A program made the position numbers and the translations under genes. From Chitinispirillum sp. (GTDB taxonomy: Bacteria > Fibrobacterota > Chitinivibrionia > Chitinivibrionales > Chitinispirillaceae), in assembly GCA_007115975.1 (NCBI GenBank), contig SKJJ01000129.1:1-45315 (forward strand): a DNA stretch of 45,315 nt, written 5' to 3'. Under the pieces are notes generated by a model. That model was not told where the DNA came from. It saw only the letters and a list, made by a program, of their open reading frames with translations, and searched no databases. Positions 32,970 to 40,565 of the stretch are shown here, piece by piece. Positions within the stretch are counted from its first letter, which is position 1. Each line of letters opens with the position of its first letter.

Positions 32970-33359
32970 TTACTTGATAATGTCCGCTGCGGGCTTATCG
33001 AAAATGTGATCATCTACCAGTGATTTTTCAATGATGTGTTTTTCTACAATTTTGCGGGCAACATCAGCCTTAACATTTCCATAGACGACTGCAGGCATAC
33101 CCGGAACAACGACCTCTATGGTTGGTTCAGCATAACAGAGCCCCATACACCCGGTCTGTGTTACCGATACATTGTCAAGCCCTCTTTTATCAATTTCATC
33201 AAGAAACGCATCGAAAGAATCTTTTGCACCTGCAGCAATACCACAGGTTCCCATCCCGATAATAACCTGGACAGTTTTTCCTTCCGTGTCACGCTTCCCC
33301 AACTCTTTTTTCTTTTCTTCCCGGAGTTTTTTCAGATCCGCCAGTGTCAGTTTACCCAT
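32970..33359 (-). CDS. Thioredoxin-like [2Fe-2S] ferredoxin subunit (HndB-like)
   Basis: A 129-residue protein with the thioredoxin-like [2Fe-2S] fold: first ligands in GMGTCGIAAGA, second pair in TGCMGLCYAEP. The motif spacing is that of HndB of NADP-reducing [FeFe] hydrogenases, where it is one of four subunits; the usual first C-x4-C pair has only one Cys here, so cluster binding may be altered. The Lys/Glu-rich N-terminus (LKKLREEKKKELGK) is typical. Ends with a His/Asp-rich helix. Gene order HydC, this gene, HydB, HydA equals hndABCD apart from the inserted ATPase gene. Confidence 0.85.
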   Translation of the reverse strand: MGKLTLADLKKLREEKKKELGKRDTEGKTVQVIIGMGTCGIAAGAKDSFDAFLDEIDKRGLDNVSVTQTGCMGLCYAEPTIEVVVPGMPAVVYGNVKADVARKIVEKHIIEKSLVDDHIFDKPAADIIK

Positions 33360-33376
33360 AATTTATATCTCCCCTG

Positions 33377-33916
33377 CTAAAGTAAATCCTCTTCAAGTGA
33401 TTTAAGATAACTTCTGGCAGCTACCAGCAACTGCCCGTCCTCAAAATCCTCACTACTATCTATGAGCTGGGAGCGCAAAACCGTGTAGGAACCACTCCCC
33501 TTCTGCCGGTGAAACTTAAGCTCATATTCAGCCCTCATACTCATGCAACACAGAACCGTTGAAGCCAGATTGCCAATCGGTGGTACATCCAGGTGATTAC
33601 CCGGACAGCAAAACAGCAGTGATGTCCCCAGCCCCTTTTCGGAAGTGATATCAAAGTGCCCCTCACACTGTGAAGCAAGCTGGGCCAGGAACGATATCCC
33701 CAAACCAACGTTTCTATGCTTATGCTTTTGCCCATCGGTACAAAATGGATCCCTGACTCTTTTGAGCGTCTCTTCATCCATTCCGGTACCGTTATCGGCA
33801 ATGTAGATTTTTATCTCCTCATCGGTCTGCAGAAAATCCACAATAACCAGAGTGCTTTTGGCCTCTACAGAGTTCTGGACAAGATCGAGCAAATAATCAG
33901 ATAAGGTATGATGCAT
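33377..33916 (-). CDS. Stand-alone GHKL (HATPase) protein in the hydrogenase operon
   Basis: A 179-residue protein with a GHKL ATP-binding domain and nothing else before it: N box DLVQNSVEA (about 11-19), G1 DNGTGMDEE, G2 NVGLGISFL, then GLGTSL. There is no HisKA domain, so it is not a complete histidine kinase. The last 60 residues, with CC pairs (LLFCCPG, TVLCCMS), form a second small region of unknown fold. It begins 7 bp after hydC without a clear ribosome site, so translation is probably coupled. Similar proteins sit in this place in clostridial hydrogenase operons. Kinase partner, anti-sigma-like role, or ATP-sensor role are all possible; none is shown. Confidence 0.82.
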   Translation of the reverse strand: MHHTLSDYLLDLVQNSVEAKSTLVIVDFLQTDEEIKIYIADNGTGMDEETLKRVRDPFCTDGQKHKHRNVGLGISFLAQLASQCEGHFDITSEKGLGTSLLFCCPGNHLDVPPIGNLASTVLCCMSMRAEYELKFHRQKGSGSYTVLRSQLIDSSEDFEDGQLLVAARSYLKSLEEDLL

Positions 33917-33923
33917 AATAGAG

Positions 33924-34406
33924 TTATGATGTGTACTTGGCTACAATTTCAGGTATCATAGCCCTGGTCAGGCTACCGTACACCTCCCCGTTAACCGTCA
34001 TCACCGGAGCAAGTCCGCAGCAGCCCACACACCGTACCGCCTCAACTGAAAACATCCCGTCGTCGGTTGTGGAGTTTACTCCTATGCCAAGCACTACCTC
34101 TAGTTCCTTGATGATATCCTCACCACCCTTGAGATAACAAGCAGTACCCATACAGACCGAGATGACATACTTTCCTGGCTTTTTCATCTTGAAGTAGTGA
34201 TAGAACGTCATGACGCCGTAGATTTTTGCCAGAGGGACATCAAGCTCCTTTGACACAGAAAATGCAATGTCACGGGGGATATAGCTGTATATCTCCTGAA
34301 CTTTATGCAGAATCATTATAAGATTTCCCGGTTTGTTTTTCCACTCTTCAATAAAGGAAGAGAGTTCCGGTGTTAATTCGGTAAGGACCGGCATACTTTG
34401 AGGCAT
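33924..34406 (-). CDS. hydC: NuoE-like [2Fe-2S] subunit HydC (HndA-type)
   Basis: A 160-residue NuoE homologue. The [2Fe-2S] ligands are in CMGTACYLKGG (C-x4-C) and CVGCCGLAP (C-x3-C). The helical N-terminal half (SFIEEWKNKPGNLIMILHKVQ, YGVMTFYHYF) is standard. It is the first gene of the hyd transcription unit, with GGAGG 7 nt before the ATG and a 236-bp divergent control region upstream. It links electron flow between the NuoF-like subunit and the rest of the complex. Confidence 0.95.
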   Translation of the reverse strand: MPQSMPVLTELTPELSSFIEEWKNKPGNLIMILHKVQEIYSYIPRDIAFSVSKELDVPLAKIYGVMTFYHYFKMKKPGKYVISVCMGTACYLKGGEDIIKELEVVLGIGVNSTTDDGMFSVEAVRCVGCCGLAPVMTVNGEVYGSLTRAMIPEIVAKYTS

Positions 34407-34475
34407 ATAGCAACCTCCAGATTCGTGTTGTTTATTGTTTTAGGTTAATTCACAGAAGGCCAACAGGGGTGTTTA

Positions 34476-34493
34476 TTGTGAAACAAGGTACAA
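34476..34493. promoter_or_regulatory. Candidate Rex operator in the hyd divergent control region
   Basis: TTGTGAA-ACAA-GGTACAA matches the Rex consensus TTGTGAA-N4-TTCACAA at 11 of 14 positions. It lies 70 bp upstream of the hydC start, and rex itself is encoded in this region. A separate TTCACA at 34449-34454 sits beside it. The match is by eye only. Confidence 0.35.
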
Positions 34494-34568
34494 TAAAATA
34501 CACTATCCCCTTCTGAATCAGCTAAATATAACTATTATTTCACCCCAAACAAAAGCTTTTTTGGGTAT

Positions 34569-34585
34569 TGCAATAAATTATTGCA
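34569..34585. promoter_or_regulatory. 17-bp perfect palindrome upstream of the DRTGG gene
   Basis: TGCAATAA-A-TTATTGCA is an exact palindrome about one central base, 58 bp before the DRTGG start codon. Just after it, GTTAC-GTTT-GTAAC (34606-34619) is a second inverted repeat that resembles the clostridial Rex form GTTAA-N4-TTAAC. Either could be an operator. Confidence 0.4.
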
Positions 34586-34642
34586 TATGTTATTTATGTC
34601 TATAAGTTACGTTTGTAACATAAACGATATGGAAGGGAAACC

Positions 34643-34975
34643 ATGTTTTTCAGCGACATCACCGAAATCCTCGATGCGAAAGTGATCTTTGAATCATCCC
34701 AGTTCCACTCCCTTAACATTCAAAACATTGTGGTCAGTGACCTTATGAGCGATGTACTTACAACCGAATATCAAACACCCCTGATCCTGACATCGCTTTC
34801 TACCGACCAAACTATCCGAACTGCCAGCATGATAGATGCCGCAGGTGTAGTGATAACCCAGAACAAGCCACTGCCCAAAGGGATTGACCAACTGGCCCAA
34901 GAGCTTGATATAACCCTTTTGCATACAAAGCTTGAGAAGTTTGACTCCTGTATACTTTTAGGTAAATTACTCTGA
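34643..34975 (+). CDS. DRTGG-domain protein 1
   Basis: A 110-residue protein made of one DRTGG domain: VSDLMSDVLTTE early, a LILTSLSTDQTIRTASMIDAAGVVIT core, and a C-terminal strand-helix (ITLLHTKLEKFDSCILLGKLL). DRTGG domains are thought to sense a nucleotide or small ligand (they occur in phosphotransacetylases and CBS proteins), but the ligand is unknown. GGAAGGGAAACC precedes the ATG. First gene of the unit running away from hydC; a second DRTGG protein lies two genes later. Confidence 0.8.
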   Translation: MFFSDITEILDAKVIFESSQFHSLNIQNIVVSDLMSDVLTTEYQTPLILTSLSTDQTIRTASMIDAAGVVITQNKPLPKGIDQLAQELDITLLHTKLEKFDSCILLGKLL

Positions 34976-34998
34976 AAACAGATGGAACACTGTACAGA

Positions 34999-35934
34999 AT
35001 GGATATTGCAAAACTGGACCAGTCCGGATCATCACTGCTTACCCTTGAGATAATTTTCACGCTCAAGATCAGGGATGTGATGTGCAGCGATGTTGTATCA
35101 GCGGCTAAAACCGATACCCTCCGCCATGTCCAGAATCTCATGAAGGTTCACAGTATATCGGGTGTACCCATTGCTGAAAACGGACGGCTTCAGGGCCTCA
35201 TAAGTGTTGACAACATTCTCAGGGCACTTGATTTTGGGTACATAGACGATACCGTTGAAGCCTACATGACCCGCAACCTTATGGTACTTGAGGAGCAGAT
35301 GCCCCTGTCGTTTGCGATATCGTGGTTTGAAAAGTATCGTTTCGGCCGTTTCCCGGTGATTGATAAAAACGACAAGCTCTGCGGCATAGTGACCAGCAGA
35401 GATATTATTGCCAAGCTGCTTTCTGAGCTCAACCGTAAAGTCGAAAAGATCGAATCAGAACGATCAACAGCAGTTACTACTGCCGGGCAACAGAAATATT
35501 TCAAGGAATTTCCAGTAACCAAATATGATTTCAAAAATGGCGGAGCAGCTTCAAACGAGTTTAGAAACGAGCTTAAAAAACGTGGTTTGCCGGCCAATAT
35601 TATCCGTAAAATAGCCATCGCCTGCTATGAGCTTGAGATCAATATGGTGGCACATTCAGAGGGCGGGACGTTAAGCTGTATAATAGACAAGGACCGAATC
35701 GAGATTGTCGCCAAGGACTGCGGCCCGGGGATTGGCGATATCGAACAGGCGATGACCGTTGGATTCAGTACGGCAAGCGAATGGATCAGAAGCCTGGGTT
35801 TTGGAGCAGGTTTAGGATTGCCCAATGCAAAAAGGTCATGTGATGAGTTTACTATCCGCTCCCAGTTAGGGCTTGGTACTGTTGTTAAAGGAACGGTCTT
35901 TCTAAATTTAAAGGGACAAGAGCCTGCACAATAA
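34999..35934 (+). CDS. CBS-pair protein fused to a GHKL anti-sigma-like ATPase
   Basis: A 311-residue fusion. Residues 20-145 are two CBS repeats (RDVMCSDVVSAAKTDTL..., then EAYMTRNLMVLEE..., ending VTSRDIIAKLL), expected to bind adenosine nucleotides. Residues 170-305 are a GHKL ATPase of the RsbW/RsbT kind: N box YELEINMVAHS, G1 DCGPGIGD, and GAGLGLPNAKR. RsbW-type domains phosphorylate STAS-type partners, but no such gene is present here. Conserved in hydrogenase loci of anaerobes, no known function. It fits a switch that reads cell energy charge. Start ATG 34999 has a poor ribosome site and follows the DRTGG gene by 23 bp. Confidence 0.88.
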   Translation: MDIAKLDQSGSSLLTLEIIFTLKIRDVMCSDVVSAAKTDTLRHVQNLMKVHSISGVPIAENGRLQGLISVDNILRALDFGYIDDTVEAYMTRNLMVLEEQMPLSFAISWFEKYRFGRFPVIDKNDKLCGIVTSRDIIAKLLSELNRKVEKIESERSTAVTTAGQQKYFKEFPVTKYDFKNGGAASNEFRNELKKRGLPANIIRKIAIACYELEINMVAHSEGGTLSCIIDKDRIEIVAKDCGPGIGDIEQAMTVGFSTASEWIRSLGFGAGLGLPNAKRSCDEFTIRSQLGLGTVVKGTVFLNLKGQEPAQ

Positions 35935-35972
35935 CTCTTCGGTATTATTCTATACACAATGGAGAAAACTAC

Positions 35973-36311
35973 ATGACACCTGACAAGCTTCAATCGCAAC
36001 TGAATCTGGAGATAATCCAACCCCACCACAGCAATGAAAGTGTTGCAACCGGTTACACATCAGACCTGCTCAGCGATGTGATGGCCAATGCTGTTGAGGG
36101 AGCCGTACTTATAACGATCCAGTCGCATGCCAACACGGTGGCGGTGGCATCCATTGCTGGTATACGGGCAATAATAATATGTAACAGCCGTCCGGTCGCG
36201 GAGGATACAATAGAAGCTGCAGCCAGGGAGAAGATTGCTATTTACCGAAGCACCGAAAACCAGTTTACCGTTTCATACAAGGCCTATAAACTCCTGCACA
36301 CGGAAAGCTGA
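35973..36311 (+). CDS. DRTGG-domain protein 2
   Basis: A 112-residue single-domain protein similar in plan to DRTGG protein 1: TSDLLSDVMANAVEGAVLIT near residue 30 and ASIAGIRAIIICNSRPVAEDTIEAA in the core. The two may form a heterodimer or bind different ligands. It lies 38 bp after the CBS/ATPase gene and 2 bp before the PHP gene. Confidence 0.8.
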   Translation: MTPDKLQSQLNLEIIQPHHSNESVATGYTSDLLSDVMANAVEGAVLITIQSHANTVAVASIAGIRAIIICNSRPVAEDTIEAAAREKIAIYRSTENQFTVSYKAYKLLHTES

Positions 36312-36313
36312 TT

Positions 36314-37027
36314 ATGGTTTTCAGGGCAGATCTTCACATTCACTCCTGCCTCTCCCCCTGTGCATCACTTGAGATGTCACCCTCGGCTATTGTGAAAAGG
36401 GCTCTTGAGAGTGGCATGAACTGCCTGGCTTTAACCGATCATAACTGCGCACTCAACTGTGCCGTTATGGAGAAGTTGTGCAATAAGGAGGGGATCTTTT
36501 TTCTACCCGGCTTAGAAGTATGCACCGAAGAGGAAGCTCATGTGGTGTGTCTGTTTGATTCAACAGAAAGTGCACTTGCGCTCAATAATATCGTGTACGA
36601 AAAGCTACCCCGAGTGAAAAACATACCGGAAAAATTCGGTGATCAGGTGTATGTAAATGAGCATGAAGAGATTGAGGGCAGTGTGGAGAAATATCTTGGA
36701 CTTGCCTCTACTATAACCGTGGAACAGTTACGCCAGACGGTATATGATCTGGGTGGACTTTTCATCCCTGCACATGTTGACAAACCTGTATTCAGCATAG
36801 TCTCTCAGCTTGGGTTTCTATCGGGTGAATACAGCGCGGTTGAAATAGCAAACCCCAACAGAGCAGACTATACACTTAACCGTATGATTGCTCCCTATTC
36901 AGTTATTTGTTCTTCAGATTCTCACTATCTTCATCAGATCGGAAGTAAAAAGATAACATTTGAAATGCCCGAGGCATCATTTGCTTCGTTGAAAGATGTT
37001 TTGGAAAATCGAAAAATACAACTATAA
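36314..37027 (+). CDS. PHP-domain phosphoesterase
   Basis: A 237-residue PHP-family metal-dependent hydrolase. Metal ligands visible: DLHIHSCLSPC (about 5-15, HxH), LTDHNC (about 40-45), HVD (about 154-156) and CSSDSHYLHQIG (about 195-206). The short form without polymerase or other fusion is seen in hydrogenase loci of clostridia, probably acting on a nucleotide or phosphate ester; the substrate is unknown. It starts 2 bp after the DRTGG gene, so it is coupled to it. Confidence 0.88.
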   Translation: MVFRADLHIHSCLSPCASLEMSPSAIVKRALESGMNCLALTDHNCALNCAVMEKLCNKEGIFFLPGLEVCTEEEAHVVCLFDSTESALALNNIVYEKLPRVKNIPEKFGDQVYVNEHEEIEGSVEKYLGLASTITVEQLRQTVYDLGGLFIPAHVDKPVFSIVSQLGFLSGEYSAVEIANPNRADYTLNRMIAPYSVICSSDSHYLHQIGSKKITFEMPEASFASLKDVLENRKIQL

Positions 37028-37092
37028 CTAAGAAACAGCCGATTTACCCGACCATAATCCATATTGTCAGGGTACAAACCGAAAGAGATTAA

Positions 37093-37734
37093 ATGACAAA
37101 AAACAAAAACTGCATACTTCGCCTCTCTCGCTACAAGAACTCACTACATCGTTTCAAGGCCATCGGTTTTGTAAAAATTTTTTCAGACTACCTGGCAGAT
37201 GCGGTAGGAGTAACAAGCGCGCAGGTAAGAAAAGACTTTTCGCTTTTTGGTATTACCGGAAATAAACGGGGCGGTTATCACATCGACTCGCTTCTGGAAC
37301 AACTCCACGAGATACTGGGTAAAAATGAACTTCAGAAAGTAATCATTGCAGGAGCGGGAAGCCTGGGCAGTGCATTGATAAAATACAAAAATTTTGAACA
37401 GGAGGGTATCAAGCTTGTAGCCGGTTTTGATATTGATCCCTCAAAGCACAACACCAAACTCCCGATCCCAATCCTTCCCCTCGAAGAGCTTTCAACCTTT
37501 GTGGAAGATAACAGTGTTAAAATCGGAATACTCAGTGTTCCGGAAATCGCAGCCCAACAGACACTGGACATCATGGTACAGGCTGGTGTAAAAGGCATAC
37601 TTAACTTTGCACCAATCCAGCTTAAGGCACCAGCCGACTGCATAATCAACAACGTAAACCTTGAGGTTGAACTGGAAAACCTGATCTATTTTGTAAACAG
37701 TCTTCAAAAAAAGAATTGCACTGCAACCCAGTAA
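37093..37734 (+). CDS. rex: Redox-sensing transcriptional repressor Rex
   Basis: A 213-residue Rex. The winged-helix N-terminus contains AVGVTSAQVRKDFSLFG (about 38-54), and the Rossmann NAD(H) domain contains AGAGSLGSALIKY (about 84-96) and the conserved DIDPSK stretch. Rex releases its operators when NADH/NAD+ rises and controls fermentative and hydrogenase genes. It is last in the unit that diverges from hydC, so it could regulate both directions and itself. A candidate site is at 34476-34493. A weak AGAGATT precedes the ATG. It faces the DUF2934 gene with a shared hairpin. Confidence 0.95.
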   Translation: MTKNKNCILRLSRYKNSLHRFKAIGFVKIFSDYLADAVGVTSAQVRKDFSLFGITGNKRGGYHIDSLLEQLHEILGKNELQKVIIAGAGSLGSALIKYKNFEQEGIKLVAGFDIDPSKHNTKLPIPILPLEELSTFVEDNSVKIGILSVPEIAAQQTLDIMVQAGVKGILNFAPIQLKAPADCIINNVNLEVELENLIYFVNSLQKKNCTATQ

Positions 37735-37759
37735 GCCATACCCAACCGATACGTTGCAG

Positions 37760-37788
37760 AAAAAAAAATGGGGAGAAAAGTTCTCCCC
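37760..37788 (-). terminator. Intrinsic terminator of the DUF2934 gene
   Basis: On the minus strand GGGGAGAA-CTT-TTCTCCCC is an 8-bp perfect hairpin followed by ATTTTTTTTT (37769-37760). On the plus strand there is no T-run, so it ends the DUF2934 message; it also lies 25 bp after the rex stop. Confidence 0.85.
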
Positions 37789-37815
37789 TGAACAGCATTT
37801 CCAAATTGCTGAGAT

Positions 37816-38109
37816 CTACTTCTTTTTTCCAGCAGCCTTTTTCTTTACAGTGGCTTTTGGAGTTACCGGTGCTGCACTAGGCTTTGCAACAGTAGTTTTT
37901 TCCGGTTCGGCTTTGCTTTTTACCGCTGCAGTTTTAGGCTTTGGTGCAGCTTTTTTGGTTGTAACTGTTGAAGCTGATTTTTTTTCCATTTTAGTCATAA
38001 CTTCCTGCTCAGCCTGAATCCAATCCTGAATGTGATACCCCTCCACCGCTCCTCTTTCAAGGAACAAATGGTATGCACGCTTCTCAATCAACTCTCTTAC
38101 TGATTCCAT
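37816..38109 (-). CDS. DUF2934 protein with Lys/Ala/Pro-rich histone-H1-like tail
   Basis: A 97-residue protein. Residues 1-38 form a DUF2934 domain (IEKRAYHLFLERGAVEGYHIQDWIQAE). Residues 40-97 are low complexity, rich in Lys, Ala, Pro and Thr (VTTKKAAPKPKT, KKKAAGKKK at the end), as in histone H1 and bacterial nucleoid-associated tails. This suggests a DNA- or RNA-binding tail. The ATG at 38109 has GGAGG 8 nt upstream; the GTG two codons earlier is too near. A strong terminator follows. No functional data exist for DUF2934. Confidence 0.8.
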   Translation of the reverse strand: MESVRELIEKRAYHLFLERGAVEGYHIQDWIQAEQEVMTKMEKKSASTVTTKKAAPKPKTAAVKSKAEPEKTTVAKPSAAPVTPKATVKKKAAGKKK

Positions 38110-38394
38110 AAACACCGCCTCCTCTTTAAAATTCCGATTACAATAACTTTTTTTATCTTAGATCTGGTTATACTACACAGTTACATTCAAAAGTAAGTAT
38201 AATTAATTGGTTGTCGAATTTCAACTTGTTAACTGTTTATAACGACAATATCGCTGTATGCACTCTGACCCACAAAGTTGCTGATACAAGATTTGTGGGC
38301 TTTAACAATGGTGAGCTTTCCCCGAATGCGACTATTTAGTATTTTATAGTGAGCTTCAGGGATCAAAAAACATTTCATTATTCTGGTTTCTAAC

Positions 38395-40212
38395 GTGTCC
38401 AACAAAAATAATAACCGCAATTCTCAAGATGCAATGAAAACAGATGATATATCGCTGGATGTTTCTACCCTGCCACATTCAGAGGAACCGCTCTCTTTTG
38501 ATGAAATTGTTGTCAATGCTCTTCACTTTTGTAAATCCTTGCCCCCAAGCTGCTCTGTGTATGGTAAACAGATCGCTGAGCTGCAGTACCGGCTTGCAGG
38601 TGGAAGGCTCCATTTGGCAGTACTGGGACAGTTCAACAGAGGCAAAAGCACCTTCATAAATGCCCTTCTTAATCTTAACGTACTGCCGACCTCCATTTTG
38701 CCGGTGACATCAATTCCCACCTGCATTGAGTACGACACGGAACCAGGCTGCACTATCAGCTTCTTTAACGGAAACCCCGATCTGGTAGTACGAAAGAGTA
38801 GCGACACTATTTCATCGGCACTTAAAAAATATGTGGCAGAAGAAAACAACCCCAAAAACCAACTCTGCGTCCAGAGTGTGAAAGTAAAGTGCAACAGTCC
38901 CTTGCTTGCAAACGGAACAGTACTTATTGACACCCCCGGATTTGGCTCAACACACGTGCATAATACCAGTGTCACCCTTGATCTTCTCTCTGGCTGTGAT
39001 GCAGCAATTTTTCTTCTCTCAGCCGACCCACCGTTCACTCAGACTGAAGTTGAATTTTTAAAACAGGTCAGTGCATATGTGCCAAAACTCTTTTTCGTAC
39101 TGAACAAAATCGATATCCTTACCGATACCCAGTTAACAGAGGTGGACCATTTTATTCGCAGCACCCTGGTCACCAAACTTAACTACAGTTGCGATACAAA
39201 GCTTTTTCATACCAGTGCAATGAAGGGCCAAACGGCTCAAAAGTGTTCGATTGAAGACCCCCACTGGAAGGCCAGCGGCCTTGAAAAGATCAATAGAGAG
39301 GTTCTCGATTTCCTTGTCAGAGAGAAATACTTTGCACTATCCCAGGCCCTTGGTGACAAATTCAGGGACTCACTCTGTGGCATAGAACATCTACTCAACG
39401 AGCAGATCGATCGACTGAAAGCACCTTTTGAGCAAGCCATATCCCAGCAAAAAAAATTATCATCCCAGATAGAGAAACTCCGGGACGCTATAAAAGAGAA
39501 CACCGAAAAGCTAACCACCCGACGGCAAGAACTCTCCGACTATGTTGAAAAAGAGATCGCACAGGGCACCATAAGAGTTCGCCACAACAGCGACCAGCTT
39601 ATAACCGATACTCTTGGCAGTGCTCACAACCTTAAAGATACCGTTTCGCAACTCTCTATGGTGATACCATCGAATCTGAGAAGTTCCTTCGATAAGCTCC
39701 AATACACCATAACCGACTCGGTAAACTCAGCACTGCGGGAAATTGCAGCAACACAGCAAAGAGAGTTTAAAAACAGGGTTTTAGAAATACTTCCCTCTGC
39801 ACCCCCAGAGCTAACCGAAATGATAAAAACCGATGGAATACCGGTACCCTCAAACCAGGACTTCTTTACGGTTCGTCCTTTCCCTCTACAGAAACTACCC
39901 AGACTTAAGGTTCTTCTATCGGCAAACAAAAGAGCGATTTTTACAAGACAACTCTTTGAAAACCCAATTCAGGAGCAGTCCCAACTCTTATCCGACAGAC
40001 TCGCAGAAGACTCTATCACACTTCTGAACACGGCATTTGACAAGTTAAACAATGAGTTTGAGAAGAGATATCGGGCGCTGAAAAGCCATCTGGAAAAGTT
40101 GCTGCAAAAAGAGTGTGATATTATCAGTGACTCTGCAGAACAAAATGCTCAGCTCCAGAATCTGGTTTCTCTTATAGATGGGCTCCAGAGCTTACGGGGG
40201 ATGTTGAGATAA
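38395..40212 (+). CDS. Bacterial dynamin-like GTPase
   Basis: A 605-residue protein. The GTPase domain has G1 GQFNRGKSTFINALL (about 79-93), G3 LIDTPGFGST (about 178-187) and G4 LNKIDIL (about 236-242). A long coiled coil spans about 330-430 and a helical stalk follows (to residue 600) with no clear membrane helix; amphipathic paddle possible. Dynamin-like proteins remodel membranes, in stress or cell division in bacteria. It is monocistronic, divergent from the DUF2934 gene by 285 bp. The first start is a GTG without a clear ribosome site; the ATG at 38434 is the main alternative and would trim only the low-complexity N-terminus. Confidence 0.85.
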   Translation: MSNKNNNRNSQDAMKTDDISLDVSTLPHSEEPLSFDEIVVNALHFCKSLPPSCSVYGKQIAELQYRLAGGRLHLAVLGQFNRGKSTFINALLNLNVLPTSILPVTSIPTCIEYDTEPGCTISFFNGNPDLVVRKSSDTISSALKKYVAEENNPKNQLCVQSVKVKCNSPLLANGTVLIDTPGFGSTHVHNTSVTLDLLSGCDAAIFLLSADPPFTQTEVEFLKQVSAYVPKLFFVLNKIDILTDTQLTEVDHFIRSTLVTKLNYSCDTKLFHTSAMKGQTAQKCSIEDPHWKASGLEKINREVLDFLVREKYFALSQALGDKFRDSLCGIEHLLNEQIDRLKAPFEQAISQQKKLSSQIEKLRDAIKENTEKLTTRRQELSDYVEKEIAQGTIRVRHNSDQLITDTLGSAHNLKDTVSQLSMVIPSNLRSSFDKLQYTITDSVNSALREIAATQQREFKNRVLEILPSAPPELTEMIKTDGIPVPSNQDFFTVRPFPLQKLPRLKVLLSANKRAIFTRQLFENPIQEQSQLLSDRLAEDSITLLNTAFDKLNNEFEKRYRALKSHLEKLLQKECDIISDSAEQNAQLQNLVSLIDGLQSLRGMLR

Positions 40213-40565
40213 GGGAGAGCCCCGCCTCCTACCGCTTCCGTGTTTCGGGGCCGGGACCGCATTTCGCCTTTTTCTTTTTTCCCGATATGAAAGTAAAAGA
40301 GCGGATAAAAGACAAAACTCGGTCCCGATGGGAAGAGTGTCCCCTAAATTCCCCGGTATTCCAGCCAAATGGCAAATCGGTTTAAAAATACCTTTTGGGG
40401 GGAACGTTGATAATGCTAGGTTAGCCGGGCATATCCTTGCCAGATGACATTATCGGTGGGGGACTTGAGGACTGGCGTAAGCAGTGGGGTCTTGATATAT
40501 CAAGGCGAGTTTGCATAGGGGAAGATGATTACCCCCCCCCTCGGCACCCGACCCTCCTCCTCAAC
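40213..40565. other. 353-bp gene-free interval with long-range inverted repeats
   Basis: No gene seen. GCCCCG (40219-40224) pairs with CGGGGC (40246-40251). CGGGACCG (40252-40259) pairs exactly with CGGTCCCG (40320-40327) across 60 bp. The rest is G-rich (about 40453-40530) with no recognised element. Confidence 0.5.
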
